From contig JAHLKG010000033.1 in assembly GCA_025526995.1 (NCBI GenBank), positions 160,331-224,330 of the forward strand: DNA of 64,000 nt, written 5' to 3'. Of this stretch, positions 45,480-56,226 are shown one piece after another. The translations under genes were made by a program, and so were the position numbers. Within the stretch, counting starts at the first letter, position 1; each line of letters starts with the position of its first letter. This DNA is from Powellomyces hirtus (Eukaryota > Chytridiomycota > Chytridiomycetes > Spizellomycetales > Powellomycetaceae). Under the pieces are notes generated by a model that saw only the letters and a program-made list of their open reading frames with translations, had not been told where the DNA came from and made no database searches.

Positions 45480-46670
45480 ATGGTTGAATCTCGGCCAACG
45501 ACAGAGTTTGTTCTCTCCATGATACCGTTCACCTTAGCCGTGATCATTGGACTTTCCAACGGCTACTATGTCGGACGGCAAGATCTGATCAAATACCGCG
45601 GGAAGCGTGGCTATACGACCGCTTGCTCGCAGGCAGTCATGCTGGTCTCCTACGTCTCCTCTCTTTTGGGCGGATTGGCCTATTGTAAAGGGGACATGCC
45701 GACGTACAATGCATCTTACCACCTATCCGGCGGCACCTTTATCCTCGGCTCCTTCCTGGTGGTGTTTGTGCTGCTTGCCTTCCTCCCCGCCGTCCAAGTC
45801 TGTATGTCCTACAACCCCCGATGGAACACAGCGATTAAGATAACTACTGTTGGGATGTTTGGAATTGCGATTGTTGGATTTTTGACCACAACCGGTATGG
45901 TCGGACACAAGCAGGTGAACATGGAGGACGCAAAGGATCTCGACGACCTGGTATCCCTGCGGTCCCTCTTCTTCACCGCTTGGGCTGCTTATGCACCGTT
46001 CATTGCCTCCGTCATCTCCATCCTGGTTATCCGAATGGTGATCGCCGTTAAACACACTCTCGCTGGCGCTCGGACTTCACTCACCGAACTAAGCACCAAC
46101 GCCGCTCCTAGCAGCGTGCAAGCCGCGCTTCACTCCATACAGCGGAGAGCTGTATTGTCCACCTGCTTTGCGATTCCTATAACCTTACTCGTGGGGAGTG
46201 CCACTTTGTTTCCGTACTCTGTCATCGTGGACGCAATCTCTACTCTTTGTATGTTTGCGCTCTCGCTTTGGCTCAGGATACCCTTTGGATCGCCAATTGT
46301 TTGTCTCATTCGTATTTTCTATTTTCTTTATTCGATCACAGATGCGTCATGCTTCTGCACATGGATATTGTACAATATGTATGTCATTCGCCTCGTCGTC
46401 ACTTATCGAGACCGACCAGCAAACACAAACCGGTCTCAACGCGTGCTGCGAGCCTTCCCGTCGTTCCGGCCCAGCACCAATTCCAAATTCGGGTCCACCA
46501 CCTCTCTCGGCGGCTCGACAAAACCCGCAACACAGTCGTACAAGCTCAGTACCAGATCCAAAGCTGGCGGGTCCACCACCTCTCTCGGGAATTCGAAGAT
46601 TGACACCATCAAAGGCTCTGGAGCAGAAGATAGCGTAGCTGCTATTGCGCACAAAGAAACGCTCTTTTGA
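45480..46670 (+). CDS. Seven-helix membrane protein, receptor-like
   Basis: Two exons are proposed, 45480-46248 and 46342-46670, giving 365 residues. Seven hydrophobic segments can be counted (FVLSMIPFTLAVIIGL; AVMLVSYVSSLLGGLAY; FILGSFLVVFVLLAFLP; TTVGMFGIAIVGFL; WAAYAPFIASVISILVI; CFAIPITLLVGSATLF; CTWILYNMYVIRLV), followed by a Ser/Thr-rich tail with GSTTSLG twice. That topology fits a G-protein-coupled receptor, but no class signature was recognised. The intron starts GTATGT and ends TTCGATCACAG, yet it is 93 bases long with no in-frame stop. Reading through would add 31 hydrophobic residues, so the unspliced form is also translatable. Confidence 0.65.
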   Translation: MVESRPTTEFVLSMIPFTLAVIIGLSNGYYVGRQDLIKYRGKRGYTTACSQAVMLVSYVSSLLGGLAYCKGDMPTYNASYHLSGGTFILGSFLVVFVLLAFLPAVQVCMSYNPRWNTAIKITTVGMFGIAIVGFLTTTGMVGHKQVNMEDAKDLDDLVSLRSLFFTAWAAYAPFIASVISILVIRMVIAVKHTLAGARTSLTELSTNAAPSSVQAALHSIQRRAVLSTCFAIPITLLVGSATLFPYSVIVDAISTLCMFALSLWLRIPFGSPIVCLIRIFYFLYSITDASCFCTWILYNMYVIRLVVTYRDRPANTNRSQRVLRAFPSFRPSTNSKFGSTTSLGGSTKPATQSYKLSTRSKAGGSTTSLGNSKIDTIKGSGAEDSVAAIAHKETLF

Positions 46671-48585
46671 TTAGCTAATGTAGAGCCACTTCACTTGGAT
46701 ATGTCAATTTAGTTTCGACCTTTAATTTTTTTCAATAAGAGAAAGCCAGTTGCCATGAATGCGATTGCAAACTCAATTTAGGAAGTCGCGCCTCATCGAG
46801 CGCAGGCAGAAGCTGTCGTTTTTCGTACCACTGTTTGCAAAATACGCCAGTCGACTGTGAAATGTATTTCTCAGCCGAGTTTCGAACAAGAATCCATTCC
46901 ATAAAGGTGAGGAGCTAGTAAAGCTTCATTCGGGAGCGCATCATTTTGCGGCTTTTCCATGTAGGTGGTTACGGCATCTTGACTTACGGTACAGCATAAG
47001 ATGTGTGAAGCTTGGTCGTGTTAATCATCTAGAAACGAGGTATATGCGGAGGACGGTCGACTTTTGGACGGCGGATCCTGCATGGGTACTATCATTGGGG
47101 GCTTGATGCGGACGGTTATCACCACACACTGACGATGAGGGATGTATCATGGCATTTTGCTTGGCCCGGGTGATTGTCGCGCATAGTATGGTGATCTCTC
47201 CTACATTTCGCTTCAGAAAAGGGGTAGTGTCAATCACTATCACACAAACCTCAGATCCAGTCGTATTCTCATGTATATAGGCAAGGCTCCTTCATCAGGA
47301 GATGCTCTTGACACAGATGTGAACTTCTTAAGTGGAACCTTCCATGGACTTTCCCTTACTGGCCTACTTGACGCGTGGCGTGTCCCACGGGAAAGGTACG
47401 CTAAAAGTGTGATTGAAGCAGTTGAAGCAGCACGCGGGACTGCAGATTGATTGCGGAGCATGAACAGCGTTATGGAGATGAGAAACATCATGGCATTGAT
47501 GATAGGGAGGTGGGGTGCGGGAAGTGACTTCCAATGCAACCCCGACGGGGTTCGGGGTTGGATTGCTGGGCGACGTCTCCAACCGCGGGCCACCACAAGC
47601 CGAGACCAAGGAAACAAAGCTTCCAACTGAGGGGAGCAGCAGTTGGGTGAGCGTCACGGAGACAGGGAGGTGACGGCCTGACTCTTTATGTCAGAACAAT
47701 GACGTTGTTAGTGCGGGGAATTCCGGAAATGCACAGATAAACTGATGTATCGGTCGTCTCCAGAAGGGTTTGGGGACATACTCCCCGGTTGATGGCCATG
47801 GGAGTAAAGATGGAGGCCTTCGCGCTGGCCTGTTGAAACTAAAGTGCGCGCGCCACAGGAGCAGTTGCGGATCCTCCAGTCTCATCCAACTGCACAGATA
47901 TTGCAATGGCGACTCTCCCTGAGCGTGTTACCAGGTTTATGAGACACTACACAACAACCGAACTGTGGTAGACTCATGTCTGAACTCAAAGAAAAAGTGA
48001 TAGACCTAGTTCTTGTCACGGTATATTCGTTACTGGGTACGCTAGCGCTGGGCTGGCGGTGGAACTGATGGCAGTGCGATGGGCGGAAGTTTATACCGGA
48101 AGTTGATGCGGCATTGACTTCCGCCAAACCTTGAAATTGTTGGTGATTCTACGGCTTGAAGAATAAGAAGAATAAGAAGAATGTCATCATTGACAGCAAT
48201 GCTAGGTCTAGGTGCAACCTGTCATCCGCACAAAGTTCACACTTTCATGCCAAGAAGACACTGAGAGAGCATTGTCATTACTATTCTTCCCCATCTCATC
48301 TCATCCATTACACATAAACCAAAGTAAAGCTTAGGATCCTTCGTCTTTCAACATCCTCTCCTGTACGTTTCCTTGGCACGCAGCACTCTTTGCATCTAGT
48401 CAAATTGGGAGTGGTCGAGGTACCGCACTGTGTTTGTTTTTCGCTCAGAATAATACCTCGCTAACGTTGTCACTCATATGCACAGGAAAGTCTTCATACT
48501 GTTTTGATTGCTGAATTGCATATCAGTTATTCAGAGAGCCCCCTTCGCAAGTTTTACGCGAATCGTGTGCTGTTAAGTCACGATA
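46671..48585. other. Low-coding region with minus-strand gene remnants
   Basis: About 1.9 kb. Minus-strand frames at 47240-47660 keep a hydrophobic stretch (AMMFLISITLFMLRNQS) and the MRIRLDLRF end shared with 37.7 kb, suggesting a decayed membrane-protein gene. The rest shows no recognisable feature. A short tandem AAGAAT repeat lies at about 48165-48183. The last 300 bases would hold the promoter of the hydrolase. Confidence 0.4.
47241..47322. repeat. Segment shared with 37743-37825
   Basis: Second copy of the ~80-base similarity described at 37743. Here the minus-strand frame stays open through GALPIYMRIRLDLRF. Confidence 0.65.
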
Positions 48586-51559
48586 ATGTCAACCGAGTCC
48601 ATGTCCGCAGAAACAGGGGCGCTGGTCCCGACGTCAGGCAACGCGACCTATGCGACCCAGCTGTCGGCGCCAAAGACAATGCTGCTTTTTGTGCATGGAT
48701 TTCTGGGCAGCGAGCATTCATTTGAGAACTTTCCGCTCGACCTCGCGGCCTGTTTGCGTGGTCCAACGATGCGCGTGCCGGACGTAGAGGTCCGCATATT
48801 TCCACGATTTGATACGGTAAGGAATCTGAATTTGATTTTATCTCTTCTATGACATAATGGGCAGATTTTGACAGTCTCTTTGACGTAAGAGGGGATGAGC
48901 TGACCGCTTTCCAACTGCTGTTTGCTAGAAAGGAGATCCAACACGGGCCGTTAACCAACTCTGCAATTGGCTTCTCTTGAACGCCACCGAACCCGAGTAT
49001 AGTGGTGTCATCATACTTGCTCACTCCATGGGCGGGCTGATGGCCGTCGACGCCTACCGCAAAATGTACGGTTTGTGGGACGAGGAGGTAGAAGAAAAAT
49101 TAGAGAAAGAGCGCAAAGCTGCTGAGAAGGAAAGGAAGACGAAGGAGAAAGCAGAAAAGGCCAAGGAGAAAGAACAAAAAAAAGCAAACGAGAAAGAGGC
49201 AAAGCAAAAGGCCGACAACAAGGCATCTGCTGATACCACGGCTGAGAAGAAGGAGAAGGAGAAGGAGAAGGAGAACGGGATGGAAAACGGCACGGACAAA
49301 ACAGATTCGAAGGACAGCCTAGACAAACAAGTACCGAAGCCCGATCCCGCAGTCACAGCTGCTGCAGGTTCATGGTTCGGTGCTGTCGGCTCATGGTGGG
49401 CGAAAAAGGATGCGGCAAATGCCGCTAGAATCACAGAAGCAAAGCCAGGGACCTCCGGCGAAGCGGCTGCCCATCCGCCTGCGGAGCCAGCAACTATGAT
49501 GGAACCGCCCGCCGCCTCACCGCTTGATCTTAAAGCAGCCGTAGACGAGATGGAACCCGCACCCTCCGATCAGCGATTGCCATCTGAGCCACCGACAAAG
49601 CAGAAGCTAGAATCAGAGTCCATCGTTAGCGATGCGCTGGCTGTAGCGCCCGTTCTGCCGGCACCGAACGCTACATCCCAACGGAAACGGCCGCCGGTCC
49701 GCATCATTGGGATTGTCACATTTGACACACCTTTCTTTGGGCTTCATACGCGCGTCTACACGGCCGCAGCGGGCACGCGAGCAGCGAGCTTGATCGCACA
49801 ATACGTTCCACCTTTGCCACCAATGCCCGCTGTCCCTACTCCGCACATGCCGTTCGGGGACGCACTAAGCACCATCCCGCACGTCGTGGGCGCAGGCGTT
49901 CACGTTGGCACGCGTGCTGCGACAGATGCATTGAGATACGGTACCCGTGCTGTAGGCTCGATCCCCGAAGCCGCAACTGGGATTGTTACTGCCTTGCCTG
50001 GAACGGTAGCGGCCCTGCCTGGTGCGGCTACACAGGGGCTTCAGATGGGACTGCAGGCAGTTTCGGCACTCCCCGGTGCGACTCTGCACTACGGCTCTTC
50101 GGCGCTGTCGTCTGTAGCTCAGCTACCGACATATTGGTCTGCCAAACCCGCTGCGCCAGCTGCCACGGATGCGCCTGGTCCTGCTGTCGCCGAAGATCAA
50201 GCCCCTGCGCCAGCGCCGGCCTCGGAAGCACATATGACTACAATCGAAGCGGTAGAGGGACATAGCCAGGCGGATGGAAATGACGTAGTTGTATCTGCCC
50301 CAAGTGTCGCCGAAGAAGACAGAAATGAAAGCACAACATCAGCATTGATGATCAACGACAGGTTGCAAGACGGAATGCAAGATGAAACTGTTGTTTTTGC
50401 AGCCGCAGTCGCTGCCGCCGCCGCCGCAGTCGAGCACAGCCGAACACCCTCTGAAGCGCCGACACCAACGACCGAAGTACCTCCCGAGGAAGATGCCGAT
50501 GCGCTCCTCCCACCCGCGCCAATCACTGAAACGTCTGACGACGAAAGCGCGGATCCTCGTACAGCCGCAGCCAGCGCAGTCGGCCTGCACCCGATCCCGC
50601 CCGAGTCCAACTGGACCCCGTGGGTGCGGCTGGGTCTCGCGGGTGCAGCTGTTGCCGCCGGTGCGTACTATTCAGGTGGCCTGGTATTCGCAGCGCCGGT
50701 AGTCCGACGCGTAGCGGTTGCATACGCGCTCTCGCATGCGGAGGACGCTCGCAAGCATTTGCAGTTTTTGTATCCGTTGTGGGGAACGGGCATTAAGACG
50801 CTGGATAAACGAGTTCAGGATATGTCGAAGGATGTGGAGGATGGACATCTTGGGTTTACGTGCTTTTATGCAGAGTTACCCCCCCTTGTTGCCGCTTCGA
50901 CAGCGTCCACTGCTGATGAGGCATCAACCGCATTCAACGCTAACGCTAACGGCGTCGAGGATGATAGCAGTATTACCAAAACAGCTGCGGCGAAGAGCAG
51001 CGCGGACCGGCTCAAAACGCGTCTTGCTACCATCGTACGCACATCACCGGCGACCACTACTGTCACAACCACCACAACCACAATCACCACGGTCGTGACC
51101 AGCGCTCCCACCGATTCTGCAACTGCGGTTGCTGACGGGGAAGCCAAGGATACCATGACCACCACAACCACAACTGTTGCTGTCTCCGAAACAACGACCC
51201 CATCTACAACCGCAGTATTCAATTCGCCCGTCGCAGCCGCATTTGCAACCCAGCTCGCCGCATCCCGGCCGTCCCGCTCATCCAGCCCGTCCCCCACCCC
51301 GCCACCCCTCCCATCACGCCCGTCTCAACAACAGACCAGACCACCGCAACCCCCACAACCACGCACGTTCATTGCGATGCCCCCCCAGCACCACGCGCAT
51401 TTCTTCCGCCCGATCCATTCGGACGCGGAGGATGAGATCCATGCGCATATGAATATGTTTGAACGGAGCGTCAATGCGGCGAGTTATTGGGCGCTCGTGG
51501 ACCGCGTCGCTGGGCAAGTGGCAAAGTGCATAGCGAGACCAGCCCCAGCGCACAAGTAA
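48586..51559 (+). CDS. Large alpha/beta-hydrolase (DUF676-like putative lipase/esterase)
   Basis: Two exons (48586-48816 and 48929-51559) give 953 residues; the join restores RFDT-KGDPTRAVNQL. The hydrolase core has the oxyanion motif LFVHGFLG (about 35) and nucleophile elbow AHSMGGL (Ser about 109). Strand motif IGIVTFDTPFFGLH lies near 335, and a C-terminal DEIHAHMNMFERSVNAASY (about 910) probably supplies the catalytic His. Between the nucleophile and the next core strand is an insertion of about 220 residues. It starts with a Lys/Glu-rich predicted coiled coil (EKERKAAEKERK) and continues Pro/Ala-rich. A second low-complexity region (~470-600) precedes a hydrophobic segment (LGLAGAAVAAGAYYSGG, about 640-665). 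Family members act on lipids or esters, often at membranes. The substrate is unknown. Thr-rich runs occur near 820-870. Confidence 0.8.
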
Positions 51560-51721
51560 GCGCGCCAGGGATCTGATGTCATGTATATAAATATATGTAT
51601 AGATAAATACTTTTATGAATGTAACAAACTTGTACAGTAGTATAGCAGAGAGACATATGGTGTCAGTGTAAGGTCATCCATCATTCAGTGGGAATGCAGC
51701 CCTTGAGCGGATGACGTGTGC
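51560..51721. other. 3' flank of the hydrolase gene
   Basis: A short AT-rich stretch with TATATAAATATATG, probably the 3' untranslated region and polyadenylation zone, runs directly into repeat copy B. Confidence 0.4.
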
Positions 51722-52382
51722 ACTGGGACTGCGCGCGGCACAGCCATGTAGTTTGTGTGGCCCAACCGCACTGCGCGTGGCACAGCCATGCAGTTTGTGT
51801 GGCAGTTTGTGTGGCACAGTCCGTACTGCGCGCGGCACAGCAGGCGCGTGACTCTTGGCAAAAATGATTTGTAAGCGCGACTCTTCAGGCCTATAAAAGA
51901 GCGTCGATGGACCCGTCCCCCCAAACATTCCCTCAAGCGCGGTCTGCACACCCGCAGGTCAACTGGTCTTCTTCACAACGTCCGCGGTCCAGCTAGCAGG
52001 CTATAAGGGCAACTGGGAGCTTAGCTAATTGCAGTCCTTACTGGTTGTCAATATCGAACTGGCGGTCTGCAAAGACATCCGGGAGATTGCGACAACTGGG
52101 GGATACAGGCAACTGGGAGTTCACGGTCTAGCCAGCGGTCTAAGGGCACCTGGGAGTTTAGCTAATTGCAGTCCTTACTGGTTGTCAATATCCAATCGGG
52201 GAGATTGCGACAACTGGGGGATACAGGCAACTGGTTGTTCATGGGACGATTGTGGTGCAATTTGTTTTGGACCTGTCGTCTTTTCTTCAAAAGAAAGGAC
52301 GGCTTCATTTTTTTTTTAAAAAATAAGGAAGAAAATATCATGTCTCTCGCTGTTGTTGCGATGTAGTGTATTTCTCTATGTC
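51722..52382 (+). repeat. Dispersed repeat, copy B
   Basis: About 660 bases related to 33787-34287 in the same orientation, with the same TATAAAAG box (51893-51900), the same hairpin and T-run (about 52270-52320) and the same end block. It is longer because of internal duplications. The segment with AGCTAATTGCAGTCCTTACT occurs at about 52021 and again at about 52158, and the GTTTGTGTGGC unit is doubled near 51793. Confidence 0.75.
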
Positions 52383-52903
52383 ATCATCCCTGACGATGCA
52401 CTCGTGAAACATTGCGACCGCATTATCATGCCTTGTCATTACCTCTGCCATAATTCTGGGCTTCCTACATGGGGAAATTAATCAAGTTTAGGTGCTCTAG
52501 GAGGTCTACGCTGACAACTGTGCTGAACAATTTCGATACTCGGGCGTGCGGATAATAATGCATCTGACAAGACAATATTCCATGTGTCAAACCACATAAA
52601 ATCCGTCATAGAATTGAGGATTATAGAACGGCGATGTAAGCTGAAGCGCATGGGACTCACACCGCCCAGTTGGTTCAGCTACCCACGAGTTGATAGGGGC
52701 GTCTGGACAGAGAGCAGCCAGATGACCGAGTCGGCTTTGGCAATGGGAAATAGGAGAGGGTGGATGTAACGCTGGGCAGAGCTGAGTTGGTCCATAGCGG
52801 CCTTCAAATCGAACTCCCATAGTACTTCTTGTTAAATAGCTCATTCGCATGCGAGTATGACAAGCCGCATTTGGCGCGGCGGTGACCTTTTTTACGTGCT
52901 GTT
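52383..52903. other. Gene-free stretch after repeat copy B
   Basis: About 520 bases. No coding frame, RNA gene or repeat was recognised. Confidence 0.45.
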
Positions 52904-54470
52904 GTGAACCTCAAAGTGAAGATGGCGAATGCTCCAGAAAGGCTGGCCGTCGACAGAGGCTGCTTTTACAAGGTCCCTTCCCCCTTGCCCTACCGAGCGA
53001 GGGACCACAACGCCGTTCTCACCCCTACATTTACATCTACTGTATGCGAGCAGGTGAAGAGTCTTCTCGCCGATGACGGGCGACATACACACAGGAGCAG
53101 AACAGGACGCGATAGGCACGAAGTTCCAAAAAGGTACAGTAGAAACGTACTCCCAGCCCCACCCGACAAGTCCGCTTCTCCTCGGCCAACGCGGCATAAT
53201 GGCTCGAAGGAAACTTGCTAGCTATGCGGCATGTGCTTCTACGATGTCTCCCACTATACCTTTGGCCCGGAAGAGGAGCAGTTCTTTCACACCGTTCGCC
53301 GCGGTGACGGCTCTTGTAACTTCTTTGCTGGCGAGGGTGACGATGGCACGCGTCATCCTTCTGGCAAGGAGGAAGATCGGGATCCGTCCAGAATGGACTA
53401 TGGATGCTAGGGAACTCACTGACGCCGCTTCGGATCGGAAAGACGCCGGACGCGGTGAATATCAGATTCGTCAAGAGGGCCAGGAAGACGGTGGCCAACG
53501 CCTGGGTTGATATCGACTACTCGGAAGGCGATGTAGACAATGATTTCAAGCCTCACCCTCTCAGCTTTTTTGTAGCGCCCCACGGGTCTATCCCAAGTTG
53601 TTCGTGTCAGAGGTTAAGCGAGGGTTACGGTGCTCACAACTACCAGGGTTTTAGAGAGGAAGGAAACGGGAAGGTCAGCTGTGTCAGTATAGATTCAAAT
53701 TGGTCCTCTAGACCTGCAATAAAGTCCTGGTTTTACTACGACACTGTGTTGAAATTCGAGGCGGTGCATAACGGCATGACGTTCGACGCTCGCAAGGTAC
53801 TTTTTTACGAAGAGACTCCCATTCCGGACCAGCGTGACCAGTGGACTATGATTCGGCATCACCGCTTCCCACCATTGATTATCGGATGTCATCCATCGAC
53901 AGTGTTGGTCACACCGACGGCGCCAACACCTGCCACAGCCATACGGTCTTCGTCCCTCGGAGCGTTTGACAAACTTCCACTAGAGGTGATCATCCTGATT
54001 TTGCAATGCATGATCTTTTTGGATTACAATGACGAAACCCTCACTGCCATGCAAGCCAAAACTCAAGCATTCAATGATCTCCTACCATATGAGGACCTGC
54101 AGCCTCATTAGTTTATCCGCTATGAAGGCCATGCTTGGTTGCCGGCGGTAGCCGATGGAGAGCGATCGGCCCAAGCGTTCCCGAGCCCAACTGGCGATCG
54201 TATCTCGCTTGCAGGAAGAGTGCATCCATGCGCAACCGCACCCGTATCAACAGAGTCGTCAAGACGATTGATCACATCATTCAGAACCTGATCCAAGATA
54301 ACTTCAAAGATGGGTCAGAAACACACATTCCGCGACATTCCAAGGATTGGGGCAAATTTCTGAATCGTCATTTTCCCGTTTCTGATCTCGTTTCTCCACA
54401 TACACAACCGTTTTATGATGACAGGATGCTATCTGCGTTGTTGAAGTTGCGTCGATTTTGGATCTAAGGA
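52904..54470 (+). pseudogene. F-box-like protein remnant
   Basis: Coding-like peptides appear in three frames. 52919-53040 begins MANAPERLAVDRGCFYKVP. 53223-53400 reads CGMCFYDVSHYTFGPEEEQ after a plausible CTTGCTAG acceptor. 53404-54111 is the longest intact frame (235 residues), with KSWFYYDTVLKFEAVHNG and an F-box-like segment AFDKLPLEVIILILQCMIF near its end. 54220-54466 follows in another frame (VVKTIDHIIQNLIQDNFKD). Introns may explain some joins, but the frame change after 54111 has no splice signal I can see. If real, it would be a substrate adaptor for SCF ubiquitin ligase. The assignment to F-box rests on a short segment only. Confidence 0.35.
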
Positions 54471-54839
54471 GTTTTCACTATGAGTGGAGCCCGTCTTCCG
54501 TGTTTTATCGATATTTCCGGCATTAGGCAATGTGCTGGCGATATGGGAAGGTCCTGTCACTTACAACCACGTGGGTATGTGGCAACCACATGCACATGCG
54601 CCTGAAAACGACCTACTGCTAAAGAGTGAATGCAAGAAGAGCAACCCAATATGAAAGGACATCAAACGGTCGAGGCTATTGCCCGGCACTGGAATGTTCG
54701 ATGGTTTTGACGAAAGATATCTATAGGTAACCTGGTGTTCCAAGCGCGCAAGCTGCTCGCGAATCAGTTGACCGTAACTCTAACCCGGTAAAGTTTAGAG
54801 TGATACATTCATTCACAACTTTATTCCGTGACATATATA
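54471..54839. other. Gene-free stretch
   Basis: About 370 bases between the F-box-like remnant and the virus-like fragments. No feature was recognised. Confidence 0.45.
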
Positions 54840-55753
54840 CGTTTGCGTGACCTTCCTCCATTCCGCGGGACCTGGGTGTCCCGTTGCGACATGAAGATCA
54901 CACACCTGGGTAAGTTGGTGCTTATGGGGAGCAGGGTATTGCCATCCAACAGCGTCAAGTCGAAGCAGTAGCCGGGCGAAGCGTCTTGATAGAGAATGAC
55001 AGCGCCTGGGTTCAGAGCTCGGGAATTATGGCCAGCGTCAAAGGGTGAGCGGTCGAACCGCCGTTGATGTGTACATTGCGGGTAATACGGCTAGCGAGCG
55101 TGCGGGACGTGATCAACAGGTAGTTGGGCGCGGACACGTTGAGCGAACGTAGCGGAAGAGCGGGATTTGTTTGCCAATGTGAATCGGGTGAACGTCCTTG
55201 TCCCTCGAGTTGATGACCAAGCGGGACGTGGTGCCATCGTATTCCCAGTCGACAAACTGACTTGTGGTGACGGTCGTGGATTTGAGTTTCAGCACCAAGT
55301 CCGTGACGCTGTAATTGCCTTCGGGAATGGTGTAGTCGGTTCCATCGACGGTGAAGGTGCTGTTGATTCTTGCGTAAACGGGATTTGCGCCGTGAGTAAC
55401 TTGACGCCGAGAACTTCTGGAATTGGTGGGATGATGTTGTAAACCGGATTGAGATGAGGGACGGAACTGGTCAAGGTATCAGCATACTGGGGACCGAGAT
55501 GGTTATCATTGCGTTCGTAACCATCGATGATGCCAGCAGTTTGAATGGTAATGACACGAGCCGACATGGTTCCGATTAGCACCATTCTATTTGATGAGTT
55601 CAGCAATTTGATTTCTCGCAGGACCACGTAAATGCGCAGTCCTTCCAAAGAAGGTTCGGTGTTCCAGAACATGTTGGTGCACGAATAGGAGGTGATCAGG
55701 ATACTGTTCTCTTGAATCAGACAGTCGGCCACGACGGCCAGTTCGGAAAACAT
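54840..55753 (-). pseudogene. Degraded virus-like structural protein (minor-capsid/penton type, tentative)
   Basis: Minus-strand reading gives successive fragments in three frames that together follow one structural-protein pattern. At 55425-55375 there is VLGVKLLTAQIPF; at 55370-55210 a beta-rich stretch with DYTIPEGNYSVTDLV and YDGTTSRLVIN; at 55130-55030 VSAPNYLLITSRTLASR; at 54960-54930 TLLDGNTLLPIS. The order (an LLSAxIP-like strand, a YTIPxGNYS strand, a PNYLLI strand, a closing L.D strand) is one I associate with jelly-roll minor capsid or penton proteins of polinton-like viruses, virophages and relatives. At least two frame breaks and stops show it is dead. This is probably an old endogenous viral insertion in the fungal genome. 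A host beta-sandwich protein cannot be excluded. Confidence 0.45.
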
Positions 55754-55859
55754 GTGAGAAGCAAAACCTTGTTCTGCTGGAACAAGACTGTTCCGCCGCG
55801 CGCGCGAGTCGCCGGGGGCCTAGTGGAAGTATTCGGGCCCGCCAGCCCGGACGATCCGT

Positions 55860-56226
55860 TCGGTGCGGCGGTTTGAATTGACCCCGGCTGTGTAATTGAC
55901 GCCAGGTGGGAGGGCGGCGCTCAAGAATGCGCTCATGAGGCCGCCTACCCCTTCAAACATATGGCATTCTGGTCGATGGCGTAGTTGGTGTTGGTTCCAG
56001 TCCCTTCAGTCAGCAAGCGCGAGAAGACTCGATTTCCGCAGATCCTCCCGTTGCCGCGACCCATAAACGAGCCGCGGTCGGTTAAAAACTCTTGACTGTT
56101 GTTCTGGAAGCGAATGTTTTTGACAGTGGTGTGAGTAGCGGGCGTTGAAAGAGACATATTCTGTTCTTGTGGAATTTGTGCGAGGAAGCCATCTGTGAGA
56201 GTCTGATAGTACAAGCAGACACAATG
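55860..56226 (-). pseudogene. Second virus-like fragment (tentative)
   Basis: An open minus-strand frame at 55945-56214 reads TLTDGFLAQIPQEQNMSL and then DRGSFMGRGNGRICGNRVF. Downstream, in another frame, GGLMSAFLSAALPPGVNYTAG ends at a stop near 55820. It is adjacent to and co-oriented with the capsid-like fragments, so it may be from the same inserted element. No family was recognised. Confidence 0.3.
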
